A stretch of DNA of 20,000 bases from Sphaeroforma sirkka (Eukaryota; Opisthokonta; Ichthyosporea; Ichthyophonida), in assembly GCA_001586965.3 (NCBI GenBank), contig LUCW03002192.1:1-20000 (forward strand), in the 5' to 3' direction. Shown here piece by piece: positions 10,034 to 20,000 of this stretch; positions within the stretch are counted from its first letter, which is position 1, and the number at the start of each line of letters is the position of its first letter. The position numbers and the translations under genes were made by a program. The notes under the pieces are model-generated. The model was given only the letters and a program-made list of their open reading frames with translations, made no database searches and was not told the DNA's origin.

Positions 10034-10629
10034 TGTAGAAATACGGCCTCCGGTCAGTCTAAAATATCAAGATCAATTGAGATAATATATTGGTTTTATT
10101 TGTATTTTAAATAATTTAGTACAAGCTCTTTTTTCCAATATTTCCAAAGTGTTCTAAATTCACTTTGATGGCTCCAATAGCCTGAGTATTTGGTATGACT
10201 CATCTACTTGGACCTATTTGAGACATTAGTAGATGTAGGATATTATAAACTAAATTTTATAATCTCCGAACTACTACTTATAGATTTTGGTCCTCCCGCC
10301 AATCTCCAAAATCCAATAAGTCTTTTCTTTTTTTTTAACTTTTCTTCAGATGGAACTTTATTTATATCAGCTAATGTATTAACGCGGCTTACGTTATTAT
10401 GTCTATTTACAAATTAGGCAAGTGGTCATGAACACTTAGTACTTCTAGTGAAAATTATTCAATAAAGAACAGCTAGAGGTACGCCCTGTGTGATCGAGGA
10501 TATTTAGGCTCTTAACAAGAGGCAGTCCCGATCATTCTTACACAAGCTACCACTGCTAAATCCTAACTGATTAAATTGTATTTTAGTTTAATATAGTTTG
10601 AAACCTAGTAATTTCCATCGAAGTTTACA
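10034..10629 (+). mobile_element. Solo-LTR-like insertion B (596 bp)
   Basis: Same TGTAGAAATAC start and AAGTTTACA end as copy A, same orientation, single 3' segment. Flanked by GGGA on both sides (10030-10033 and 10630-10633). Because its target duplication differs from that of copy A, the two are separate insertions, not the two ends of one retrotransposon. TATAAA at 10244-10249 and AATAAA at 10461-10466. The insertion interrupts decayed coding region Y between an Ala and a Pro codon. Confidence 0.85.
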
Positions 10630-11049
10630 GGGAGCCATTGCCTGGTCGGTTTCCAGTGCATGTTTACTAGCCGAAGTAAACATCTGGCCCGGTGCCAGCA
10701 AGGGTTTACGAGTAATAGGTGCATCAGAGAACATAGCCTGTTCGGGGAGCAGCTGGGCGTCTTCAACAGAAGCTTCAGAAGAACTCGCAGCCTGAGCAGG
10801 TTTGTATGAAACTATCGCCGAGTCTGTTGTCATGCGGGCTTGGTCGTTTCGACTGGCAAGTACTGATATGTTAGAGTCCTAAATTGCGTGCGAGGGGCAC
10901 GCACTATATGCACTGTGGATATACGAGGTTTGTTGGTGGTCTTCACTAATGACGCCAGGTCCTCCATTGTCGACCCCAGTATTTTTTACTTAATCTTTGT
11001 CACCTTGTCATTAACGTAGTATTGTCTGTTCGTGCTAGGGATAATATTA

Positions 11050-11055
11050 TTTATT
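11050..11055 (-). terminator. Possible poly(A) signal between decayed coding regions X and Y
   Basis: AATAAA on the minus strand about 90 bases after the stop of region X and about 80 bases before the start of region Y. It suggests two tightly packed genes in one element. Confidence 0.35.
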
Positions 11056-11144
11056 TCAAAAATGACAAGTTACAATGTATGAACATATGGTTTGGCTCTC
11101 ATAGTCGCTGTAGTGGTTCAGGAAAGATTGATGGGAAGAAGTGG

Positions 11145-11580
11145 TCAGTAAATTCCCGTTTGAAGCTTTGGCCAAGTGAAACGACAATGGAAGAGATGCG
11201 CTGAGTCAATTCGGGCCGGTGTTGACAAAACACTGTTACTATCGAATGCAAGTAGAGTACCCACCTCTGTGGTATGGATCGGGTCTGTGCCGTGTAGTGC
11301 CGCGGAATGGTTTAGTGCAGAGTATGAAATACCGAGAAGGACCAGGTTATCCGTCAGAATCCGGTCGAGGAGCGAGGATGGGGGTAAGCCAATGCCGCAT
11401 CAGACCACGGATGAATTTGGTATGTGTTGGCTGGCCTGGATCGGAAGTATCATAGGCGGAACCAACAAGCGCGATGATTTGGTTTGAACCGAAATTTGGA
11501 AGTAGTACTTCAACAGCGTGATTAGCCGGGGTATGGGGAATATCTGTTGATGTGTCAGAGACGGGTGAGGGTACGGTGGT
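11145..11580 (-). pseudogene. Decayed coding region X of unknown family
   Basis: Minus-strand coding-like sequence directly upstream of region Y in the same direction. One frame is open from 11580 to 11350 (includes VEVLLPNFGSNQIIALVG). After a one-base frameshift near 11352 another frame runs to a TGA at 11147-11145 (includes DNLVLLGISYSALNHS and ends with WPKLQTGIY). Coding-like pieces continue upstream to about 11760 in other frames, broken by stops, so the true start is not visible. I do not recognise the protein. The opposite strand has open frames too (11176-11487, 11547-11837), but the first is Arg/Trp-rich as expected of a shadow; the second remains an alternative for 11547-11780. Confidence 0.4.
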
Positions 11581-11839
11581 TCTTCAACATGCTGGAGAAA
11601 AGATCTAAGGTGTTCGTGGAGGGTTCAGATACCGTGGAAGTCGTGGCACTCCTGCAATTGCTGAAGGAGATCAGGGCCAATGGGCGGCAGTTTTGGACCT
11701 ACCAGGATGCGTCGAATCAGTTGTTGGATGCAGGTAAAGTGGCTGGTAGTGAACTTGTGGCTACCGGGGGCCGTATATCAATTTTTAGCTCCTTATTGAT
11801 TTTTAATCGCTCTTCTCCCTCATCCTTATCGCTGTAATT

Positions 11840-13370
<1,531 letters not shown>

Positions 13371-13591
13371 TTACACGCCACGGATTTGGAACACTCCTAT
13401 GTACAACCATATACCCTCTTCGCCTTCTTGCACACACTGGAAGCCGGTACCATGAAGAAACTATGCGTTTTACTGCCATCTGCATGTGTGTCTCTGGCAT
13501 ACATAAGCTTCTTATATAGAATATACCAGTATTTCAGCATATGCGGAGTTGTCCTACCAGTTTTATTGCACCGTACCCGTCCCAAAGCAGC
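13371..13591 (-). pseudogene. Decayed duplicate of the CotH-gene Cys-rich tail module
   Basis: Directly after the stop codon of the CotH gene, in the same frame, an open stretch (13591-13400) encodes a second copy of the tail module: LKYWYI, DGSKTHSFFMVPASSVC and KKAKRV parallel TKYLRF, DLERTISIQELPFSVC and QEAERV in exon 2. It contains AATAAA at 13567-13562 and then stops, so it is probably untranslated and decaying. An acceptor-like CCAG at 13437 followed by an open 21-codon stretch to 13371 allows an alternative terminal exon. Confidence 0.45.
13562..13567 (-). terminator. Likely poly(A) signal of the CotH-family gene
   Basis: AATAAA on the minus strand 24 bases after the TAG stop at 13594-13592. 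A second AATAAA lies at 13317-13312. Confidence 0.5.
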
Positions 13592-13884
13592 CTATACCTG
13601 AATTCTGATGGGGTCCATGGCATAGGGCCCTTCGATCTTAGACTCTTTGTACCTACTGTTTACCGTTAAATAGCATGCATCTCGCGTGCTACTACCACAC
13701 ACTCGCTCTGCCTCCTGGCACACACTGAAAGGCAGTTCTTGGATAGATATTGTGCGCTCCAGGTCCACCCATTCGCCTGTGCAAACTACCTCCACTGGAT
13801 CAGCAAATCGCAAATACTTCGTACAGGATTGGTTGACACATGGAAAGCCTCGCCCGAGTGTCCATCTGTGCTCTACCGGCTCAC
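13592..13884 (-). CDS. Secreted CotH-family protein, exon 2 (Cys-rich C-terminus)
   Basis: Encodes the last 96 residues of the CotH-family protein after the shared Gly codon 453 (G from exon 1 plus GT here). The acceptor is GGGCAACAG ending at 13885. The sequence has six Cys in patterned positions (CVNQSC, VVCTGEW, SVCQEAERVCG, DACYL), in keeping with a disulfide-bonded extracellular tail. It ends at TAG 13594-13592. A later acceptor (TTGCACAG, exon from 13776) is also in phase 1 and gives a shorter tail, so that is a plausible alternative. A donor-like CAG|GTATAG overlaps the stop, which leaves room for an alternative 3' exon. Confidence 0.65.
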
Positions 13885-14071
13885 CTGTTGCCCAGAATCA
13901 TATGAGTTTTAAGTATATGTCTATAAATACAGGCCTTATATTATTTCTTCAAATCCTACGTGTCCCGTGTGTGTATATACACAGACAGAATCATACGTGT
14001 TTTAAGTATATGTCTATAAATACAGGCCTTATATTACTGACATTATATCATTTCTTCAAATCCTACGTTTC

Positions 14072-14107
<36 letters not shown>

Positions 14108-14194
14108 TGCAGAATGGTATTATAGCGTATGAAACATCAATACAACAATCCATATCAAGCACTACCATTGCAATCACGCCAATCGAGCGCTCAC
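13885..14194 (-). other. Intron of the CotH-family gene, bounded by a direct repeat
   Basis: A 310-bp intron (GTGAGC...AACAG) in phase 1. The donor junction reads ACAG|GTGAGC and the acceptor junction reads ACAG|GTGAGC, so both splice junctions share the same 10 bases. Inside are two direct repeats of about 80-95 bp (13893-13974 and 13986-14080, sharing ttttaagtatatgtctata and the following cagg) and a (TG)n run at 14074-14102. Confidence 0.65.
13893..14080. repeat. Direct repeat of about 80-95 bp within the CotH-gene intron
   Basis: Copies at 13893-13974 and 13986-14080 share cagaatcata, ttttaagtatatgtctata, ccttatatta and ttcttcaaatcctacgt. The second has a 14-base insert (actgacattatatc). 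The second copy leads into the TG microsatellite, and the first ends in a short gtgtgtgta, suggesting both carried a TG tail. Confidence 0.85.
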
Positions 14195-15551
14195 CTGTAG
14201 TGGAAACAGAGTCTCTCATTCTGAGCCTGTACGTATTAATACCAGTCTCCTTCAAACTTGTAGTTCGAACACCCAACGGCAAGTACATGTTCTTCTTCCA
14301 AGCCGCCACATTCCCATTCACTGCCTTGTAGAAGTCCTTCTTCTCACTCTGCCAGGGTTTCTTAGTGAGTTGGGTTGTATCTGGCATCCCCGGCTCTAGC
14401 CACTGGGCTACGGTAGCTGCGTACGTCTCTGCAAGCGCAGCGACCCTACGTGGACTCATAACACCACTGTACAACATATCTATCTTCGCATCGACCAACT
14501 CGGTGAACTTGACGGGTATGGCATACATAATGCGCCTGAACAAGTAGTTCTCTGCTACGTTCTGCAGACTCAGGTGCGTGTTGACCCGTGTCGGGTGTCG
14601 GTCAAAGCACTTGTCGAAGTCCCACGGATATACGTACCACACCGAACTCTCTGGGCCCGAGAAGATGTACATATTCCGTGATGTGTGGTCCCAATCACCA
14701 CATATAACCACCACCGCCACAAACGTCGCCAGGTTCTGCAGATCAAAGTGCTCAGCCAGCACACTCTCAAACTCGTCGTCAGCGGCTTCGTTGAGCGCTC
14801 GCATTGTTCTGATGAGTTTGCTGTGGTCGCGGTTGCCTTCGGCCTCGATGTACCGTTCCATGGCCTGTCTGTCGTAACGTGAATCCTCTTCTGTGCGTAT
14901 GGCTGAGCGCCGCCGGAAGTCCCACTGATTGACCTTGTACAGCCACGCATCTGTACCCTCATAACCAGCACCTTGCAGTTTGCGACGCTCAATCCAAGCC
15001 GCATCACCCTTCTCATAGTTGGTGTACAGTCCCATATTGAGCTCCTTCTCCGAGCCATCGGGTTTGTGCAGCACCACAGTCAGCGAGTGCCAACTGGTTC
15101 GGAACGACGCAAAGTTCGGTACATCCCGGAACAGATCGAAGGCGAGCTTACCCCGGATACCCGAGTGCTCGGCCGGGTCCTTCTTAAGCAAGAGCTTATC
15201 TAACCCTCGCCACTTGGTATTCCCATCACCGAATTTAATAGTGTAGCTTTTGAGTGCGAATCTGCGGCTGCCCTGGCCCCGTTGCTGCACCAGCACATTC
15301 CGTATGGTCTGCTCCTCGATGTCCAGATCGCACGTGATGCGTACCTGCACGTTATCCTTTATGTTGACATCGTTTTGGAGGTCATCCCAGGTCCACTCGT
15401 CATCAGTAGTTGCCCCGTCATCGCAGTTGAGGACTATGCTGGTGACGGAGTCTACTTCTGGGTCGTCCTTGTAGTTGTATGCGGGTGTGTACCCGGCCTG
15501 GCACGGTACCGTCAGCAGTATGAGCGTGACGATAAGTAAGTTACTCAACAT
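14195..15551 (-). CDS. Secreted CotH-kinase-family protein, exon 1
   Basis: Encodes residues 1-452 plus one base; with exon 2 the protein is about 549 residues. Residues 1-20 form a signal peptide (MLSNLLIVTLILLTVPCQAG), so it is secreted. The CotH domain (PF08757, an atypical protein-kinase-like fold known from Bacillus spore-coat kinase CotH and from fungal surface proteins) spans about 65-430: the GQGSRRFALKSYTIKF segment with a candidate nucleotide-binding Lys at 101, the GDWDHTSRNMYIF motif (285-297; Asp286/Asp288 and Asn293) and the YPWDFDKCFD motif (308-317; Asp311, Asp313), the candidate metal-binding acids. These catalytic-type residues appear intact. The donor ACAG|GTGAGC is at 14195/14194; read-through past it gives only low-complexity His-Thr sequence. 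GC content is clearly higher than in neighbouring genes, which may reflect transfer or different expression; unproven. Confidence 0.88.
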
Positions 15552-16102
15552 ACTTGCAATTGTGGGATTAGGAGAGCTTTACCTGGTCCTTGGATTATAC
15601 AGTCTGCTTGAAAGGTGCACGCTTTAAGACTGATTATAAAAATACATATATAGGTATCTATATATATGTATATATGGATTGCAGTACTGTGAGTGATCAA
15701 CACATCCCCAAACGCACGCTTTAAATTAATCTAATTGTATGCCTAATATTCGCCTGAGCAGATCACGCTTGCAAAAAAAAAAAATACGTGAAGTACGGAA
15801 CAATATTATGTTATTCCCTACAGCGCAGCTGAAATCGGATCATTTTTTTTTTAAAGATTATGGCACTTTAGGACGCTCAGTGGTGAAGCCCAACCCACGC
15901 GCAAACGACCAACAGTATCGAGATAGTATATTTATCATGACGAATGATGTATAGGTGTGTATTTATATATCAGTACTGTTAACCAAGTACTCACCCATGT
16001 CAATGAGGAACAGCAGTATCCCGATGCCAATTTTCAGAAGCAGAAGATGTGTATCTATCCACTCAGAAAATTATAGCGCCAAAATGAAGAGCATATTCGG
16101 AC

Positions 16103-16103
<1 letters not shown>

Positions 16104-16160
<57 letters not shown>

Positions 16161-16216
16161 GTATATATGTATCTATATGTATATGTTTATATATATATAT
16201 ATATATATGTATACAT

Positions 16217-16293
<77 letters not shown>
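16104..16293. repeat. (TA)n microsatellites
   Basis: Two long TA runs (about 16104-16147 and 16221-16293) separated by TATG/TATC variants. Confidence 0.95.
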
Positions 16294-16300
<7 letters not shown>

Positions 16301-17183
16301 CATGTATATATATCAGTACTGTCGGTTAGACATTGTGTATGTCCTTTGGCAAGCGTTGACAAAGTGCGATAATGTCGAAAATTGGAATTGGAGAGTGAAT
16401 CACCAAATTATATATTACCTACTACTTTGAGGATTTGCGGTCAACCACCCAGAATATATAGAATGCGATGTGAAGATCGCATTCCAGGTTTTACTTTTAG
16501 TTGTGCGTATGAGTGTTCAAATATGCGTCTATGTTCCTATTAATGAACAGCGAGTGCTATAAAATGGCCTGCTAGCTAGATGCTTTATAGCTGACAACCC
16601 AAATAATAAGTTTGCATGATTTTTGCCAAACGTGAATCTGTCGCAAAGCGTGAATGCCACCACCTGGCCACAAAGTATAGTTTGAACTCATTTTATTAGT
16701 ACGTGTATACAGCAATTCCACTATGTGTGTGTCTTGCTTTTAGAGAGATAGTGCTATTTAAATAACTCTTCTCTCTCTGTGTGTGGGTGGGTGGGTGTGT
16801 GTGTTGCTTATGATGTCATTGTCCCAAAAGTTCATAACATCACCCTGCCTAAAATAGACAGGCATTGGATCTTGAATGGTTGCTGATATGGTGATAATAG
16901 TGGTTTTCATAGCCCCCTCTAAACAACACATACGGGGACAGAGGACTCCGTGATTTTTGTTGCCATGGTTGAATCGACCAAATATGGATAGAAATGACGT
17001 ATTCATGTCATCATTATTGATCATGGAGCTGTCAAGACGTCATTTCCGCATGATCGACACTTGTTTTAACATTTTTAGTGTCAGCCTCCTGCTAAATCAA
17101 TCATGTAGTATTTTAGGAGGCCATGAACTATATTGGATAGCGTATATATGCAGATATATGTATATTTGTGTACGTCATACTAT

Positions 17184-17249
17184 ACCTCTGTTAGGTGTAC
17201 CTAATGTAACTCGCTTACCTCTGTTAGGTGTACCTAGTATAACTCGTTT
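17184..17249. repeat. 33-bp tandem duplication upstream of the uridine phosphorylase gene
   Basis: acctctgttaggtgtaccta starts at 17184 and again at 17217; each is followed by a related rtgtaactcg/gtataactcg. It lies about 150-210 bases upstream of the start codon. Confidence 0.85.
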
Positions 17250-17351
17250 TTGTAGTACATACTCAGCTGCTCTGTTTAAATTACAATAGGAAGCACTACA
17301 ATTGTCTATTTCTGGTACATATGAACATACACCACTATACTAGTATATATA

Positions 17352-17359
17352 TATAAATA
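17352..17359 (+). promoter_or_regulatory. Possible TATA box of the uridine phosphorylase gene
   Basis: TATAAATA, 40 bases upstream of the ATG at 17392. If it is used, the 5' leader would be very short (about 10 bases). It follows a TA run, so a chance match is possible. Confidence 0.35.
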
Positions 17360-17391
17360 CACATTTAAGACCATCCCACATAGCACACATC

Positions 17392-17694
17392 ATGGATAGA
17401 CGGGTCAGCTACGATACACTGTCGAGCAGTTTCGACCGGCAACTCACTCAGGCACTCCGGCTGGGCCAAATCGATGAGTACAGCTTGAATAAGAAGGATG
17501 CAGTAAGACACACTGACTCTGATACTCCAGTAGCTGTAGACTTCTCAACGGTTGCTAAGCGTTTTTATGACGTGCAACGAAACCGGTTATTAGAGATTTC
17601 TAACCCACATCTTCTGGGACTGCCGAGTGATTTCCTGTACCATATTGGGTATAGCTCACACGACGACTTGGCCGACAAGTTTAGTGACATCAAG
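17392..17694 (+). CDS. UPP1: Uridine phosphorylase, exon 1 (gene continues past the window)
   Basis: First coding exon of a eukaryotic uridine phosphorylase (UPP1/UPP2 type, nucleoside phosphorylase family I), which cleaves uridine with phosphate to uracil and ribose-1-phosphate in pyrimidine salvage; cytosolic in known cases. It encodes 101 residues: a variable N-terminus, then ISNPHLLGLPSDFLYHIGYSS and a DKFSDIK end, the counterpart of animal LNPNI..DILYHF..LFGDVK. The donor GTGTGT starts at 17695, phase 0; read-through stops after two codons. Visible exons are 17392-17694, 19077-19235 and 19691-19781 (184 residues plus one base); animal proteins have about 310, so at least one more exon lies beyond base 20000. 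Whether it is closer to UPP1 or UPP2 cannot be told here. Confidence 0.88.
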
Positions 17695-17763
17695 GTGTGT
17701 TGAACGGCCTATATTCATTGCGTAGATTGTTGTTATAGAACGTGTTCATACTGGTATCTATCG

Positions 17764-17807
17764 TTAGAGATCTCTAATCCTCATGCACTGGGATTACCGG
17801 GTGATTT
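17764..17807 (+). pseudogene. Fragment resembling uridine phosphorylase exon 1
   Basis: Reads LEISNPHALGLPGDF in one frame, matching LEISNPHLLGLPSDF of exon 1 (17590-17634). Over 45 bases I count 10 differences, six of them synonymous. A weaker match may continue to about 17840, with stops. It is a remnant of a duplicate gene or exon, not part of the present reading frame. Confidence 0.7.
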
Positions 17808-18686
17808 TACTACCAAGCCGGTATAAAGCGACCTGTTTGATGGGGTATAATATTGAAGTAGAATACACAGTATATATTCATAGAGTGGATTACTATTACA
17901 ATGTACGCTTTCATCAATAGTATTATCTGATATTAGTATGTAGACTGTTATCAGAATCAAAAACCCGCATCGGCTGATACTTCAGTGTATTCGTTTATAA
18001 CCCGATTGGGTAGTAACTTGAAGATATCTGGTCCTGGCGACTTAGAGATGTATATATATATATATATATACGTATACATATATACATATAAACATATATA
18101 TATACCGAATACCGAATACCGAATACACAAAGATCTGGAAAAGAAGCATATAGACGAATTCGGGTCGTGTATAAAATAGACCGAATAACATGGCAATCCG
18201 ACCACATTGACGGGTGGTGCTTGATGCTAAAACCCGCGAACGTTTTCCCGGGACTCATAGTTTTTTTTTAACTGTAACATATGCGTACAGCATCCTCGCT
18301 TACTATGTACTTCAATACGCCCTTCCAGTATCTCCCCATAAACCCCATTTAGTATGATATGACCCGTGGTCTCTCTGCTGAGCATGACTTCCTATCGTTT
18401 CTTCACTGTCTGATCCCACTATCCATGGTGCTTCATAGAATATTTTCGCATACAAATGTGACCAAAGCCGGTTCGTAACGTAAGATCTACGCGTCGGTCC
18501 CGGATAGAACCCTAAAACTTCCTGACCCAATGTATATAAAAGGTGTATATTGTTTTAATAAATAAGCGGGTATATTCACTTAGCTATATATCAGATACAT
18601 AAAATGTAGTATGTCATGCAAATTAAAGGTACGGGGTTGTACGGTCCCTTCAATACCTTGATTGTAACTAGAACACCTTTATAAGA

Positions 18687-19076
18687 CATATCCTCGTCAG
18701 TATATCCTCCTCTAGGCATTATTCTACCTACACAACTCTATATAATATACCCTTCTCTATGCACTATTCTACCTACACAGCTCTATATAATATATCATTC
18801 TTTATCAAGTATATATAATATATCTTCCTCTATGCACTATTCTACGTACACAACTCCATATAATATACCTTTCTCTATACACCATTCTACTTATACAACT
18901 CTATATAATATACCCTTATCTGTGCACTATTCTACCTACACAACTTTATATAATATACCCTTCTCTATGCACTATTCTACCTACATAACGCTATATAATA
19001 TACCCTTATCTGTGCACTTTTTTACCTACACAACTATATAATATACCCTTCTCTATGCACTATTCTACCTACACAG
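18687..19076 (+). repeat. 45-bp minisatellite ending at a splice acceptor
   Basis: Units such as acaactctatataatatacc followed by cttctctatgcactattcta and cctac start at 18732, 18777, 18850, 18895, 18940, 18985 and 19030; spacing is 45 except 73 for one unit with an internal expansion. The next unit begins at 19073, where its acag supplies the AG of the exon 2 acceptor. Degenerate copies extend left to about 18687. Confidence 0.9.
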
Positions 19077-19235
19077 CACGTTGTTATGGGGGGGTCGTGC
19101 AATCGGATGCGAAAATTTGCGGCCCAAATCCAAGAGAGTGCTGGTATCAAGATACCTACCGGAACGGCCCTATGCGATCTGTCTACAACGGACCGGTACA
19201 GCATGTACAAAGTGGGCAATGTACTGTCTATCAGC
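19077..19235 (+). CDS. UPP1: Uridine phosphorylase, exon 2
   Basis: 53 codons, phase 0 at both ends. Contains MGGSCNRMRKFA (protein residues 105-116), the GGSxxRM phosphate-binding loop of the family (Arg111), and TDRYSMYKVGNVLSIS (139-154), matching the TDRYAMYKVGPVLSVS segment of animal enzymes. The acceptor CTACCTACACAG ends at 19076 and the donor GTATGT starts at 19236. Both junctions coincide with the edges of minisatellites. Confidence 0.93.

Positions 19236-20000
<765 letters not shown>

Larger units (their letters stand above)
7355..10967 (-). pseudogene. Decayed coding region Y of unknown family, split by two LTR-like inserts
   Basis: Minus-strand coding remnant starting at the ATG at 10967 (MEDLASLVKTT...) and ending at a TGA at 7357-7355. 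Not recognised as any known family; there is no reverse-transcriptase, integrase, zinc-knuckle or capsid motif that I can name. The reading frame is preserved across both inserts once each is removed together with one 4-bp flanking copy: ...DQAMAP at 10630 continues as GVDDERIYPNC at 10029, and ...TQRIIS at 8217 continues as TEAAVLLE at 7426. It is broken elsewhere: frameshifts near 10830, 9880, 9780 and 9450, and several stops from 9212 to 8560. Long open blocks are at 10833-10630, 10029-9882, 9759-9450, 9442-9215, 9156-8920 and 8521-8217. Base composition is richer in GC than the surrounding spacer, as expected of former coding DNA. A possible AATAAA follows about 70 bases after the stop. 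Confidence 0.6.
15552..17391. other. Spacer between divergent CotH-family and uridine phosphorylase genes
   Basis: About 1.8 kb that must hold both promoters, since the genes diverge. No gene was recognised. (TA)n runs lie at about 16104-16147 and 16221-16293, poly-A at 15774-15783, a GTGGGTGGGTGGG stretch near 16782, and a 33-bp tandem duplication at 17184-17249. A short repeated gcacgcttta occurs near 15617 and 15713. The open frame at 16957-17289 includes the 33-bp repeat and has no family resemblance. Confidence 0.5.
17695..19076 (+). other. Intron 1 of the uridine phosphorylase gene
   Basis: 1382 bp from GTGTGT to ACACAG. It contains an exon-1-like fragment (17764-17807), a TA run near 18050-18070, accgaat three times at 18104-18124, a minus-strand open frame at 18530-18312 of no known family, and a 45-bp minisatellite (about 18687-19076) that runs into the acceptor. 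Confidence 0.75.

Noticed and set aside
7432..10629. The two LTR-like copies as the paired ends of one retrotransposon
   Set aside because: The outer flanks do not match (GAAA against GGGA), each copy has its own target duplication, and the sequence between them is an older minus-strand frame shared with the outside flanks.
11176..11487. Plus-strand 103-codon open frame
   Set aside because: Rich in Arg, Trp and Ser and opposite to better minus-strand coding-like frames; taken as a shadow.
14043..14194. Continuation of the CotH reading frame into a His-Thr repeat tail
   Set aside because: A strong donor (ACAG|GTGAGC) precedes it, and in-phase acceptors lead into complex Cys-rich coding sequence. 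The tail is only the translated TG microsatellite of the intron.
16969..16981. GGTTGAATCGACC as a tRNA B-box
   Set aside because: It departs from the GGTTCRANNCC consensus and no A-box or cloverleaf could be built around it. No tRNA was found in the window.
18312..18530. Minus-strand 72-codon open frame in uridine phosphorylase intron 1
   Set aside because: It has gene-like composition but no ATG start and no recognised family; it could be a remnant of a mobile element. Not called.

Overview
The window looks like nuclear DNA from a eukaryote. Protein-coding exons are separated by introns with GT..AG ends. Long AT/TG microsatellites fill the introns and spacers, and poly(A)-type AATAAA signals follow the genes. 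The conserved genes (a PP6-type phosphatase, mitochondrial ribosomal protein mS25, uridine phosphorylase) resemble their opisthokont versions. Long repeat-rich introns and a secreted CotH-family gene would suit a unicellular holozoan such as an ichthyosporean, but that placement is inference.

Layout. 456-313 (-): first coding exon of a PPP6C-like phosphatase; the rest lies left of the window. 1640-5314 (+): a complete three-exon mS25 (MRPS25) gene. Its middle exon (4074-4180) is only 107 bases and is recognised by homology and matching splice phases. The 457-1608 spacer separates these two head-to-head genes. 5315-7354: a gene-poor spacer holding a 12-bp array with TGACGT cores, a hairpin and a telomere-like inverted tract. 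11580-7355 (-): decayed remains of two adjacent coding regions of unknown family. Two near-identical LTR-like insertions (7432-8216 and 10034-10629) interrupt the second one; each is flanked by a 4-bp target duplication, and removing the insert plus one duplication restores the reading frame. 11840-13371: microsatellites and decayed pieces. 15551-13592 (-): a two-exon gene for a secreted CotH-kinase-family protein with a Cys-rich tail; a decayed copy of the tail module follows the stop. 15552-17391: AT-rich spacer. 17392 to beyond 20000 (+): the first three coding exons of a uridine phosphorylase gene.

The genes have no evident shared pathway; this is an ordinary eukaryotic gene neighbourhood. 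The most unusual structures concern splicing. Uridine phosphorylase exon 2 lies between two unrelated minisatellites, one supplying its 3' splice site and the other its 5' splice site. The CotH intron is bounded by a direct repeat that spans both splice junctions. A fragment resembling uridine phosphorylase exon 1, with mostly synonymous differences, lies in that gene's first intron.
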